From: Holacanthus passer
Lineage: Eukaryota > Chordata > Actinopteri > Pomacanthidae
NCBI GenBank assembly: GCA_025331565.1
Contig: JAFREQ010000065.1
Coordinates: 1,256,501 to 1,320,500 of the forward strand
Length of the DNA stretch: 64,000 nt
Direction of reading: 5' to 3'
Shown: positions 46,601-59,301 of the stretch, in pieces
Layout of the letters: every line of letters starts with the position of its first letter
Position numbering within the stretch: the first letter of the stretch is position 1
The notes under the pieces: generated by a model
What the model saw: only the letters and a program-made list of their open reading frames with translations
Databases searched by the model: none
What the model was told of the DNA's origin: nothing
Position numbers and translations under genes: made by a program

Positions 46601-49600
46601 CAATGGGGGAAATTACACGGCGGTTTTATTGGCGTCGTGTTTTTTCTGCCTCTTCACTCGTCTCACTTGCCCCCTTCTGTTATGAAAATGCACCATCACT
46701 GTGCATCATTCTCAGATCGGTCGAGCTTAAAGAAGTGGAGGGGTTGTGCCAGGGATTTGTGAAAGTGATCATTTTTAAAAAAGTACTTGCAATTTCTACT
46801 TTTTGTCAAAAGAGAGGAACAGGTCGAGTGAAAGGGTTTATGTCTTCAGTCTGACGCTCGCGCAGCACGAGAGGTAAATTACTCACTGCTTTAACAGAGA
46901 GGCGTCGGAATAATGGGTGAGTGCAGAATTCAAGTTTTTGAAAAGCAAGGTCACTTTTCACATACTTGATTGTACTATACTGAAAACTAAATTATATTAA
47001 GAGCATTTGCAAAAGAATTTCAAAAAGGAGAAAGAAAATAGTCTCAACTCAATGTCTTAGCAGTTCTGGAGCTTTCGATCACATCAAATCACATGACTTT
47101 CATAAGCAGATGAAGTTTGCCCAGGTTTGCAGATGCAGATGTTCAAGAATGACCTGACTCTCATTTTTTGTAGTTTTAAAAAGGACAAAGTGTCTCGTTC
47201 CTGCTCTGAAACACGACAACATACGGTCGCAGTGACAGTGAGACTCGTCCTGAGCCAGCCTGAGAAGTATTGAGCCGTGAACAGCAGGTTTTTCTTCTGT
47301 GTTATAACACTTTTTTAAATGGGTGATACAAAAAGCATTTGTTCAGTTCACGCCTGTTAAAAATGTAAAATGTCACCAACTAACTGAAAATTATTATTTT
47401 TCAAACAGGGGCATAATAGTCTTTGTAAAAAGGGACACATTAAGCCACCTGTTCACCCCATTTCTGATTTTAATGGGTATAATTATTTTCATTTTCCTTT
47501 ACATGATTTCAACAAATAAGCAATAATTGATGTACAACCCTGGGGCTGTTTTTCAAATAAAAGGTTTGCCTTTAACTGACTTCCTGCTGCACAGCCACAC
47601 CTCGGTGGAAGGAGAGATGTGCAGATGGAGAAATGTTTGATTGCAGAATATTTGTTCATCATCTCACTGCCACTTAGTTGCACCTCTTGATTTTAAACTA
47701 AAGCCAAATCCTCCACGTTCTTTGAGAGAAAGTCAGCAACTGACTGCTCTGCCCAAAACATATTGATCACTCGAAAAGCGATCTTCTGGAACAAAATAAC
47801 CTGAAGGCCTTTCTTTGATTTATTGGTTTTGATGTCAGAAGAAATAAAGATTCGGGGTTGAGGAAGCATCTTTTCAAATTAGTTCAGTCCAGGGTCGAGT
47901 CAGCGTTTACAGCATTGATATAAAACACTTATAATTGACTGTCACGCTTTCATCCTTTTTTTTTTGGAATTGAAAACTGCTCCAATTTGCTAAGATTAAT
48001 AGTAACCCACCTGCATTTGTTGAGAAATTCGACAACATCCTGACGAACCAATGAAGTGACATCTCCATCCCTTGAGCCTACACTGTTTAATACATCCCCT
48101 AAAGTGTTTGCACTGAGTCTTGGAGTCTCATTTGGGATCAAGACCTGGAGGATATGAAACAATAGCTGAGCAACAGCTTGTGGCAGACATCCAGCAACAT
48201 TTCTACAGGACGCAGCTTGTTGCATTATCAACTGTGACCAGCACAAAGCGACATCCCCACGCCGGAGTCTGATGAGTTTCATGCTCACCCTTTTTTTTAA
48301 TCTATCAACTAAACACGGGGTGAGATCACACTTTTATTTTGAGTCTTAGGAAGTGAAAACTGAAGCCAGATGCCAGGAAAGTCTGAAACACCAGAAACAG
48401 ATATATCACATCCTCAGTGTGACTCCATTTCCCCTTTATCTCTCCATCATACTGTATGTCATCCAGAGACTGCTGCCAGATCCCACTGGGAGCTGAACCT
48501 CCCTCCTGAGAGAGACACACCTGCATCTTAACCTGTTCCTCTTCATTAATCTTAGATGGAAAAGCATCACAACAAAGCGCCACCCTGCCTGTCAGAAGCA
48601 CACACATATGCATTTTGTCATCAGCTCATGATAAAAGTTAGGAGCCGGCCACGTTCTCATGCTTTGATACGAATTTGGTTTTGAATGTTATTTGTGAGAC
48701 TGAGCATCCTCAGTCCAGCAGATCCTTGTTTAAAGCTTTTCCCTGCTGCAGAAGGAGAACAAACCCAGAGGCAACTCAAGTTTCATTAATAAGAAGCTGT
48801 CACAGAACGACCCGGCGGAGCCCTCTGGTCCAGACCAGCCACCGGTGTCTGTGGAGACAGAGACGCGACAGGAACCAGGAGGGACAAAATTAAAATGAGG
48901 TGTGGGACAGAAACAAGCAGGATCGAGGGACGGGACCATTGGTTTTAGGTCATCGATGGCTGGAGGTGCAGATGGATGTCTGTTAGGAACAGTCAGTGGA
49001 TCAGTCGACCATTACTTTCCGGGGGGCTCCAGGACCACCTGCTCGATGATCTCCTCCGTGTTGGAAATTCCCAGCTGCAGCCGCCACCTGCCCACTAAGA
49101 GAAGCTGCAATGCATAATAAATGAAGTGGCCCTCAGCCACACAGGCGATGATGTGCATGTTAATCTGCATTATTTTCTGCTTTCAAATGAGTGGAAAAAA
49201 GATCCTCAACCTGAGATAATTTCCCTGAAATCTCCTCTTTTGTCAAGTATTTTTCCAAACAGGAGTCACTGGCTTGACTGAAGGCAAATAAGAAAAATTG
49301 CACTTATAGTAAAGAATGCAAGTGAAGCTTTATCTCACATTCTTGAATTAATGAATGTAAAATGCACAGAGCAGAGCAACACTTGTGTTTTTACATCAAA
49401 GCCTTGTTCAGCACATATTTAACATTTGTCTCATCAGATTAAATCACAAAGCGGTTTTTGAGTTTACTCTGTTTTCATTACCTTCAGAAATTAAATTTCA
49501 CTTTCATTTCAGCTCTAACACATGTCACCAGTGGTGTAATGCCCTCAAGGAATTATTTTAAGTGTCATTTATATTTTTATTGCCACATTTTTTTCCTCTG

Positions 49601-51814
49601 CATCAGCTAATAAAATCAGTTTCCCAGATTTCCTTTTGTAACCCCGTCCTTGCTGGACTCTTACATGCAGCCATTATTTTACAGATGCTGTAGGTGGAAG
49701 GGAGAAAAAAAAAAAGAATGGCAATAGCATTATCAATGGCCAGAGGGCATTATTATTAAAATCCCACAGCTGTGCTATATTGTTATTGCATACTAATACT
49801 GAGAATTGAAGCTGCTTTTCATAAACAATTTGAAAAAAAAGTGCATATTAGTGGTATTTTTTGATGTGATTAGCTTGGGTCTAGAAATTGGAGTAAACAT
49901 CTGTGTGATAACTTTTTTTTTCTGCAGGTACTGAAATTATGGATTGACTTACTTGACTGTAACATCAAAACTAGACACATAAGAAGATCACAGGAAACCC
50001 AGCTGTGCATGAAATGTCTCAATCTCAGCAAAAAAAAATAATCACGTACAAACAAGAACGTGCAGTACAGTCGCTCTGAGTCACAACATCTGAGAGAGAA
50101 AACATCTGTTTAGACCTTCCAGATTCTGTCCAGTATGAAACGTGAAGCTCATCATTTGGTTCATCGTGTGGTTAGCCCGTGCACTGTCAAACGCTCTATG
50201 ATATTCATTGCATGATAAAGCCGCAGCAGAATGGATGCAGACTCGTCGTATACAGATGTTGCGTCCGTCTCTGGCAGCGGACGTTCAGCTCGCGGCCTGT
50301 TCTGCTGTGATAAAGGAGATAAAGACACAGGCCGGCGTCACAAAGACTCACAGTTGTGTTTTGAGCACAAAGATTAACACACCAGTCTTTATGCAGCCTG
50401 AAATCCTGATCTAACAGTCGTGTCTGCGTCGCTGTGGAGGAATGCTGAAAATGAATTTCAGGCTTCAGTAAATTATTTATTTATTTGCATCGATGCGGTC
50501 GAGCTTTTTCCAGGCAAACGTGCACCTCATCGGAAACCTCATCATGCTCCAATGGTTTTACTTTTGGTGAAATCTCTTCGGGTTCCTCGTGCTGTTATAG
50601 GAGGGTGATTTAAAATGTTAATTCTGGGTTTGATGGTGGAGTAAAATGAGGTGGACCAAAAGAAAGTAGAGGTCCTTTGTTCTCCAGAGACACCTTGACA
50701 GGTTTATGTTTATTTGATGAAGCTGGACTGGAATAGAGAAAGAAAAGAGGACTCTGAAGCTGAGCTGGACACCCGCAATGTGTCATGATCTCTGTGACCA
50801 TATGAGGAAATACAGTGGAGGCAACAGTAGTTTACAGTAAATCTATCCAAGTTCATGATGATAGTTTAGTTTATAACAGGAAGTGTGTGATGTTTGTGTT
50901 AACAGTATGAAGGCTGATGTGTGCACATGTGATATGAATGCACATCTGGGAAAAATTAAATCTTGTCTCCACAGCGTTTGAGCTCAAGGACACACTGCCA
51001 GAGGTGATCGAGACAATTTGAAGGCTTTGGAATATTTAGGCAGAAAAAGTGGTCATAAATTATTGACAGTCGCTACACAGAAGATGCTGCCTCGCCAAGA
51101 TTTAGCCTTGTGGCCAAACATCTTTAAATCAGAGTGATCTCAAGGTTTTTCAAGAGTTTTTAAGCCGTAACTTTAAAAACCTCCTCTACAGTGCTGTTAA
51201 AGAGCGAAATGTAAAAACGCTTTAGGGCAAGTTGAACCATTTTAAATATAAATTCAAATTCTAATTTCATTCATAGGTTTTGACCTGAAGATTTTTTTTA
51301 GAAACATGTAATAAGTTTGCAAACATCTTAATCACAAATTTTGGTGACATTTGAACTATTATATTATTCTTTTTGCTCCATGTATATAGTAAATGCTCGT
51401 AACATGTAAGGTTACTTTGCTCATCTATATTTTTGTACCGACCTTCTTATCTTGATACACAATGAAGCAGCGAATAATAAATTGTGTTCATCATAGACAC
51501 ATAACCTGAAGTGTATTATTATTGTTAGTCAGGTATGTTTAAGGCTACGTCAACTGATATCGAGCTGTGCAGCTTTTTTATTTTTTTTGTTTTCTGGTTG
51601 CATTTGAAATAATCGTCAATGCTGTTGTTCAGTATCTGATGTCATTCTGTCATGTCAACTTCTATTTTCTGCACCTCAGGTCGACCCTGACGGCAGATGT
51701 TTCTTTTATAAGCCCTTCCTCAACCCAGCTATGTTTTCATACCCAGTGACAGAGAGAGAGGCCGACTGGTGAGGATGCTTAGGAAGAAAAAAAAAAACCC
51801 ACTTGAAATTAGTG
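43666..51814. other. Intergenic with a few exon-like signals
   Basis: No recognised gene. A T20 tract lies at 45182-45201. Two minus-strand frames lie at 47950-48288 and 48326-48613, and a + strand terminal-exon-like segment lies at 48752-48898; all are discussed under findings. The stretch 49500-49830 is AT-rich, with 'ggcaatagcattatcaatgg', and looks like typical non-coding regulatory-type sequence, with no proof. Confidence 0.55.
48752..48898 (+). other. Possible terminal exon (unrecognised product)
   Basis: A good acceptor (agcttttccctgctgcag, ending 48751) precedes 48 open codons and TGA at 48896-48898. The translation begins KENKPRGNSSFINKKLSQND and ends TRQEPGGTKLK; it is hydrophilic and rich in P, E, Q and K. 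I do not recognise it and find no partner exon upstream. It may be a chance frame or part of an unknown repeat or decayed gene. Confidence 0.15.
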
Positions 51815-51964
51815 CGACCATCCTTCACCCAGACGGCCCAGATTCAAGTGCCCATGACAGCAAAGTCCCTGCTGGAGTATCCTTGAGCAGGACACTAAAT
51901 CCCTGTGAGGAGCAATCAATGAGTTTGGTTCTGTAGGGTCTCTTCTCTCTGTGGAGAAATGACC

Positions 51965-52002
<38 letters not shown>
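51815..52002 (+). repeat. SINE-like retroposon with A35 tail
   Basis: 'cccagattcaagtgcccatg' resembles a tRNA B box. 'gagtatccttgagcaggaca' followed by 'ctaaatccctg' is a block found in many fish SINEs ('cctt.agcaaggcactta.ccc'). The element ends in A35 (51968-52002). The A tract is flanked by TGACCCTT and GGGTCA. Confidence 0.6.
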
Positions 52003-52005
<3 letters not shown>

Positions 52006-52199
52006 TCAATTTCCCTCTGGGGGCTTCACAGAATCAAACAAACATTTTTTTTTTCAAACAAAACAAAACACTGGGGTTAAAATAATGCAGAAAACAAACG
52101 TGAAAACTAAGGCTATAACATTACTCCAAACTAGAAGGCAGATTAAAAAAGAAAAAAAAAAATACAGAGAGAACCTGCCATTCCAATTTCCAGAGGCAG

Positions 52200-52740
52200 T
52201 GAGACAGTTTAGTTGCATAAAAACAGAATCAACTCTCACTGGTACTTTTAAAAGCTGGAAGTTGCCAGTGTAATGTTTTAACAAGTGGGATAGTGCGATC
52301 TATTTTCTTTGCTTTAGTTACAATTCTGGCCACAGCATTCTGAACTAGCTGCAGTTTTCTTATAGATTCTTCAGGTAAATGCAAACAAAATTGGGCTGAG
52401 AATGTTTCCTTGAGGAATACCATATTCAATACCATGAGTCTCTGATACAGAAGGCTGACAACAAAACTCAAATATCACTGAAGCCAAGCTTATACATCAG
52501 ATCAGATCAGAGAGACTCACCCATCTCTCAAGTCTGTCAGTTAAAATATTGTGGCTGACTTTATCGAATGCTGCACTGAGGTCTGAGAAAAGAAGGACAG
52601 CCACATTGTTTACGTCCACAATACATCTCAGGTCATTTACAACTTTTCAGTCTGTGCTGTGGTTTGCTCGATAACCAGATTGGAGCCTTTCTAAAATGCT
52701 GTTGTTGGTTAGATGAACAAGTTGTTGATTATAAGCAACA
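52200..52740 (-). pseudogene. Internally deleted LINE (reverse transcriptase fragments), minus strand
   Basis: On the minus strand, 52650-52682 gives QSGYRANHSTD and 52563-52580 gives LSAAFD, the start of a LINE reverse transcriptase. Further along, 52319-52357 gives KLQLVQNAVARIV, followed by a TLHWQLP-like block, the usual C-terminal end. In intact ORF2 these parts are separated by more than 200 residues that include the catalytic FADD box. Here only about 206 bp lie between LSAAFD and KLQLVQ, so the core is deleted, and stops interrupt the N-terminal fragment. The family is probably L2/Rex1-like. It sits directly beside the A35 SINE-like element. Confidence 0.8.
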
Positions 52741-53734
52741 AAGGGAAGGTAGATGAGAAATGGATGAATAATACTTTAGCTCGGAGTAATCTGGATTGGA
52801 TTTCTTGAGGAGAGGTTTCACTTGAAAGATAAATCCTGTGCAAAGAGGTCTGGTCGCTTCCAAAAAAAAAAAAAAAAATCCCCATTGCATTGAGATGAAT
52901 CTTATGTTGTACCATGCAACATAATTATATAAAGTTATAAAAAAAAATATGTGTTTCACAAAAGTAGGAATTTTACTGGAAGTCTATCGTCTACAATTCC
53001 AACATTGTGCATTGTTTTCCTGTTATTTTGTCAACCCCCTGCAGAGAACAAGCCATCAATCTTTTTTCTTCCTCAGAGGATGTCGCCACATCTTTTTAAA
53101 CGGCTGTTTTGTCTTGTGGGGGTGAAAATCGTTCATGTGTTGTATCGACGTGGGAAAACACTACCTGGCCATTTCATTGTCATTCTGTCATTCAATTGGA
53201 AAACATGTTTCATCTGAAGGGATGACCTGCTGTCGTCTCTGTCACTCACAGTTAGAGTCTGCGTCCACCAGGAACCACACAACTGTTAATGTTATTTTCA
53301 GAAGGAAGCGAATGCAGCGTAGCGTGTGTCGCTGTAATGCTGAGAGACGGCGGCGGCGGCGGGCCTGGACCTCCGACGGTACGGACCAAAATGTTTTATA
53401 AAACAGTCCCAGATCTGTCAGTTTGATCAGGAATTAAAGTTTTCTAAAATAATATCACTGATCAAAAACACTAATACAGTTTTGGTTCCCAACAGTTTCA
53501 AAACATGGGAGAGGTTTTCAGGATCAGGGGCCAGAAAGTGTGTTCCCATGATCCCATGATGGTCCAATTACTGACGGTGATCTCACCTTTACCTTACCTT
53601 CCTGGTCAGTAGCTGCAGCTGTGAGAGATCATTGAGGCCTTTGCCGACTACAGACTCGGCTCAGGTGCACGATGAGGTTCAACGATCTGTCAACTGATGA
53701 ATGTCAATCGATAGGAAGCTGGTTGAGGGCCTTG
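52741..53734. other. Intergenic, nothing recognised
   Basis: A17 near 52861-52877 and a (CGG)5-type run at about 53347-53361. No recognisable coding sequence. Confidence 0.6.
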
Positions 53735-54248
53735 TGTCATGGTTTGGATTTCTAGGTTTATTTTGGGTTTTTTTCTAGTACATTTTCAGTGTATCTTTGT
53801 GTTTAAACAGTATTTTTGGTTTTCAGATCTTTTCTTTCGTGTCAGTGTTTTTTTCTTCTTCCGCTCTCATCTCACCTCATCAGCAGCAGCTTGAAAACCC
53901 TCCTCATTCTCCTGCAAGTTGCCAGATTGTATCCACATCTCCTGTAGTATTGTCATCTCACCATTGTTTTCTCCTTGTGTTTCTTTGTTCATCTTCAAGC
54001 TTTCTCCTGTGCCTCCGACTGTCGAGCCCCAGCACCTAAACCAACTCTCATCACCGAGACAGTAGGCCTCAACCTTTTACCAACAACCTCATCTGGAGTA
54101 CACAGCACCACCAGCAACTTTACCATCAGCCAATACAAGTTAATTGAGAATTATCTGGAGTTTTTGTAAATAAATCCCTTTAACCCTTTTCTTTGTCTGT
54201 GACTCTGGACTCGGGTCCAGTTAAGAAAGAAGCGTCACCTTGATGACA
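53735..54248 (+). repeat. LTR-like repeat segment B with TGTCAT...ATGACA ends
   Basis: Starts TGTCATGG (53735) and ends GATGACA (54248), giving short inverted tips TGTCAT/ATGACA. Inside are 'gccagattgtatccacatct', 'cctgtag', 'cattgttttctccttgtgtt', 'gtaaataaatccctttaacc' and 'ctgtgactctggactcgggt'. The gross structure (TG...CA ends, internal AATAAA, terminal 'gggtcc') suggests a solo LTR or LTR-derived element of about 514 bp. No 4-6 bp target duplication is evident. Confidence 0.45.
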
Positions 54249-57200
54249 CATTCAACCAACTCAAATAGTAAATATCGTATTTATTTTGAGATAATCTGAT
54301 ACTTGATTGCTGTGTTCAAATGATTGGTTAAATCTATGTATAAAATAAATTGGTATACAATGTGTTTAGGGTCTAATCATTGAATCAGAACATGAAAGAT
54401 TTGGTTGGAAAGTATCAGACAGACAAGACAGAGTTAAGAAAAAAATAAAAGTTGAACGAGAACTCAGGTTGCACTTTTTTTTGATTTCTTGTTGTGCCGT
54501 CCTCTCATTTTCATGTCTTCTACAAAACTCTCACAGTGACAACATTTCACCGTATTCTCAACAAAAAACCACCACGGCCGTCATTTCATGGACCTCGAGC
54601 TGGTATCTCAACGACACAGGCCCACGTATGTTGCATTGCACTGACAGTTGGAAGTCAGACACACACAGATGGTAGCTTGTATTTACAGCCTCTGTGCATT
54701 ACCGTGGTCCAACTTGGAAAAAATCAGGAGAAAAACATGGATGCCCTTGAGTGTTCTCCCCAAATATAATCCACTGTTTCCAACGGCACGGGTGAGTATT
54801 CATGCTGTCGCTCCACCCAGCCAACACTGAGTCCCCGAGGGAAACTCCTCAAACGTCCACATTGTCCACTGCTATTCCTCTTTCTCACTGTGCTGATGCA
54901 TTTTGGCTTTGATTTATTCCCACTGTAAATATCAAACGTATAAAGTAGAATTCAGTCACCATTCAATCAGAAACAAGAGACACAAGACTCCAACTAGTTT
55001 TCTTTTACAAGCCACACAATTATATTTCTTCTGTAACAATGCAGTCATTTGTCGACCAGAACAATCAGTCACATGTGTGTTAAACAACTAAAACAGGAAG
55101 TTATCTCTTCCAGGGGAAAACGCTGACCACCTCACCAAACAGGCTTTTGTGTTAAATAGAACCAATTAGGAACAAAATGGTCTCATACACTTAGTTTCCA
55201 GCAAAGATAGAAAACAGTAATTGCTTAATAAATCAGCTATGAATAACAGCTTACATCCTCTGCAGACAAAGTGAAAACGTGAATAAAGGTTAAAGTTTAT
55301 TATTTTAGTTGCAGAAACAAATTCATGAACATGCAGTTTCTTATTAGAATAACAGCAGTAAGTAATAACATTTTCAATATTATAATAGATTTGTACTTTT
55401 TGATTTGTCCAGTTGACGACAGCTGGAGCCATTTCAGCCCCTGTGCATGTTTGCCTTTGTGTTGAACTGTTGAAAGGTTACTTAATGGTCTTCGCCATGG
55501 ATTTTATTTCTTAGGCAGGAGTTTGAAATGCTGATATTTGTTATTCAGCACACATTCACAATCATGATCTTCTGCAATACAGTAAATAGCTTTGTATCAA
55601 TCAATAGGAGACTGACTGTGATACTGACAGTCAAGCACAACAGTTCAAACTCAGGATAATTTGATTATGAATATCAGAGCTGGTTTTTAAAACACTGCTC
55701 TCCGAGGTCATCTTTTAAAACATTTGCATAGAAAAAAATAGGATTTTTTTTTGGCCCCGTGCACAACAAACCCTCAGCTGAGAGCTGGGTAGTGGAGAGC
55801 AGCGCTGCAGCTCAGTATTCAGCAGCAGCACTGATAATGTGTTGGTTTCTATCCCCTACAGGAATGATTGATTTACATGGCAAGCAGTGTATTCAGAGCA
55901 TGTCTCTCCCCATAGCTAGATTTATGATGGTGCAAAAACACGTAGAGGTCAAAAAAAAAAGAAAAAAAAAAGCACAACAGCAGTGAATTCAAAAAGTGGA
56001 GACACTGAGATCCAGACGGTTGTTTGCAGCCGTGAAAACATCTCTGCAAGCACAAAACCATTAGAGAGAAGTGTAATTATTTCTCTCTGCTATCATCTAG
56101 CCGAGACGTCGCTCCAGTTTTTGGCTGCTTGGAAACGTATCTTGCATCTCTGTGCGTTTATATTTCAGGCATCTGGATCAATGCTTGTGCAGACATATGG
56201 AATTATAAGCAGGAGTCTCTTAAAGGAAATATAGATCAGTCTTGTAAGCAAGTGGGTCACTGCCACGACATCTGAACTGTCCTGACAGCAGACACTTTAT
56301 TTAGGCTCATCCATCTGCAAAAACACTGAATGTAGCTTAGATCAGTTAAAACACGATTATGCAATGGACGATTTCAACAGGTTAACCACGACAATGTTCT
56401 ACTCTGAGAAGCGGGTTCTAGTGTTACACGGCTGTTGTAGAAGCAATGATTTAAAAACCTTTGCCAGTAAACTTTCAAATTACATTGAATGTGGGGTTTT
56501 GCAATATTGTTCAATATCAACATTCTAGCATTTACAAAACAACTAAAGTACAAGTGTAGACATGTTACGAAAATCAGTGAAAGTAATGAATCATAAAGAA
56601 ACCAGAACTAACAATCATGTGTTAAGGTGCAGTTATTTCTATGAGAAAAGGAGCAACACAATTTTTTAACATGTAAAACTGCAAGACTCTCAGTGTCGAG
56701 TTTAACCTCGTAAATAATAAATAACACAACCCTGCTTTGCTGCACAGAAGCTGTATAATTCACTCAGTTGTGGACATGTGTTATTAGCCCGGTAGCCATG
56801 TTAGCTGCAGTTTATCCCACAACCCAAACCATGCTATTTCTTCTCCCACCTGTTTTTTTGGCACATTGCACAAATAAATGTGGCCAGGAAGGAAAAATCC
56901 ACACCTGAAGGCAGGAAGAGCAAAGCAACAGGCCGGAGTGTCCTCACAAGACTCACAGTGTTGTTGTCTTCAATGGAAAATTCCTGTGGTTTAAACTATG
57001 TCTATATATCTTGTGTTGCTTTGAACAAACTGTTTTATTAAAAGTGTATTTTTAAGATAGATGGATCAAACGGTTGGTGCTGACGGAGTCCAACCTCTTT
57101 AATGTATTCCAAATATTGTGAATTTCCGTGTTATTGTATTGTGATGATTAAAATGCTGCACAGCGTCGAGTACATCGCTTATTGAGGCCCCTGAGACGTA

Positions 57201-58064
57201 CAGTAAATATACCCTTTGCATAATTTCCTCAGGGGTCTCCCGCACTTTAGGTTTGCTGTTATTACACTATTTAGATATGGTTATTCTTTCGTTAGTGAGT
57301 TACAAGGAAAACAAGTGTCATTTTATTCTGCTGGGGGGGAAAATGAAGATACATGCACACTGATGAAAGATAATGTGCAGCGAGTTACATCCAGCAGACC
57401 CCACATCCAGGGCGAGAGAGTGAATAATTCAGTCCCGTACTCAACTAATGTAGCTTGTAAAACTCAACAAATAAGCTGTTAATTATTTTTTTCCTCTCTT
57501 TGACCTGAGGCACACTCTGAGCTGTTCTCATTCTGCCATACCAGCTTAATCACCAATAACAATCCCACATTAAATATAAAAAATACTCTCGCTTTTACTT
57601 TACTTTTCGTGGCTAATTTTGAATAAAACCAGTTTAATCCTCCATCACATCACATTACATAAGCACATCTCTCCCAGAATGCCGTTTCTTCGTCACTGCA
57701 CTGGGCAGCTTCTCCTGTTGGCAGCTTTGAAAACGCACTCAGGAGGTAATTGTTTGAAAATGTAACCTCGATTCCCAGAAGTCGTGTAATTTGATGTCGG
57801 CAAACCGCACACGGTGCGTTCATGTTTACCCCTGTGATCACTTTTATGGCAAAGAGAGGAGAAAGACTGGAGCTGGATGGAACAAATAGAGCCACTGTAT
57901 CCAATAAGAAACATTTCATTTGGGCAAACAGAAGAAATGTAAAGGGTCTCATTTAGTGGGAACATGATGGTTTCAGACCCACTGGAGCTCATAATGATAA
58001 TTTTGTTTTTTTGTAGCTCTCTTTTATGCATGTGGGATTTTTTTTTTTTTTTTTTAAATGGATG
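54249..58064. other. Intergenic, nothing recognised
   Basis: Short frames only; none shows a family signature. Short A tracts near 55950-55970 and T17 near 58038. Confidence 0.6.
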
Positions 58065-58345
58065 CAGCATAGATTTGCACTACTGTTGATGCAGTATCAT
58101 ATTGATATTTATGTTGATAATCTCAGTCTGTATCTGCATTGTATCATACTGATATTGCACAGTCATGTTGTTTGATGCTGAACTCTGTTGCGGTTGCACG
58201 TTGTAGGAAAAGAAGGCAAAGGAAGAATTTCATTGCACAGGGAAACTTGTTTCTTTCAACTGTACATATGACAATAAACGCTCTGACTTTTGATGGAAGA
58301 CAGATCTACATTTCCTACTATACAGGACAATAAAGTGAATCTTGA
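58065..58345 (+). repeat. Non-LTR retroposon 3' tail
   Basis: 'aagaatttcattgcacaggg', 'aaacttgtttctttcaactg' and 'tacatatgacaataaacgct' follow the fish LINE tail pattern 'gaatttcattgcacagggaaa..tgtacatatgacaataaa'. A small internal duplication, 'gtatcatattgatat' and 'gtatcatactgatat', lies at 58094-58160. No coding part. Confidence 0.6.
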
Positions 58346-58509
58346 ACAGCAACCATCAACTTTCACCAGATTTCGGTCTCAGTGTGAAGCCATCTCTGGT
58401 AGCTCAACATGATCCCGACTCGCTCCTGGTTCTGAGGCTGTGACTTTGAGCTCCGGGTGATGCAGATTAAACATGCTGATGTCCACTCAGGCATGATGCT
58501 GCCTGGATC

Positions 58510-58805
58510 AGAGACACATGATTTCAGGTATTTTTAATTTAAAAAAGTGTAAATGAATTATGCTCTGGGCAGTTCTGCTGATGGACCCTCATGTATTTGT
58601 CATTTGTCTCCTCTTCATCCTCCTCCTCTTCTTCCTCCTGGTGCTCAAAATGCCTTTATCTGCACATAATTTCATTCCACCTAGCTGTTAGCCTTCATGC
58701 ACAGTTTGTCCTCAGGGGCTTCTGTGGCCTGGCAGTTTTACTTTGGTGTATTTTACAAATGCGTCACCTTCTAGTAGCTGGAAAATGCTTAGTGCAGCTT
58801 GAAGC
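58510..58805 (+). repeat. Local direct duplication, copy 1
   Basis: Shares 'agagacacatga', 'ttctgctgatggaccctc', a CT-rich stretch with 'cttcctcctg..ctcaaaatgc' and 'cttagtgcagctt' with 59108-59301, in the same order and orientation. It is about 100 bp longer than the second copy. Confidence 0.7.
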
Positions 58806-59107
58806 TTCATCAGGCAGCCCGGCCATTATTGTGAGCACTTACAATGTTACTCTCCTCATCTTGTTTCCTTTTCTTTGTGAATAGAGTCTCTGATCACTTA
58901 AATCATTCATGAGCATAAACTTTGATGTATTCGACATGCATTACACCACTGTTCAGTATATGGAAGTGCAGCGTGTGCAACATAACATAATAGAAGTGTA
59001 TTTGTCTGTCTTTACATGCATGAACAGCAAGTTCTTCAACATGATCATGATGCACCATTAGTGACAAAGATGGTGAGTTCAAGACCCCCCTTTGGGCTGT
59101 GTAAATT

Positions 59108-59301
59108 AGAGACACGTGACTCCAAGGTTTAATGATCATTTCAGTCCAGACATTTCTGCTGATGGACCCTCCTGTTCTTCCTCATTCGTCTTCCTCCTCT
59201 TACTTTTCTTCATTTTCTTCCTCCTCAAAATGCCCCGACTCTCTGCTGAGCAATAATTTAGTATTATTTTACATAAGAAAATTTGCTTAGTGCAGCTTTA
59301 A
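59108..59301 (+). repeat. Local direct duplication, copy 2
   Basis: The counterpart of 58510-58805: 'agagacacgtga', 'ttctgctgatggaccctc', 'cttcctcctcaaaatgcccc' and 'cttagtgcagcttta'. It lacks about 100 bp present in copy 1 between the CT-rich part and the end. Confidence 0.7.

Noticed and set aside
56700..57500. Frame at 57216-57482 as a possible gene
   Set aside because: AT-rich, no family resemblance, and no upstream or downstream exon signals.
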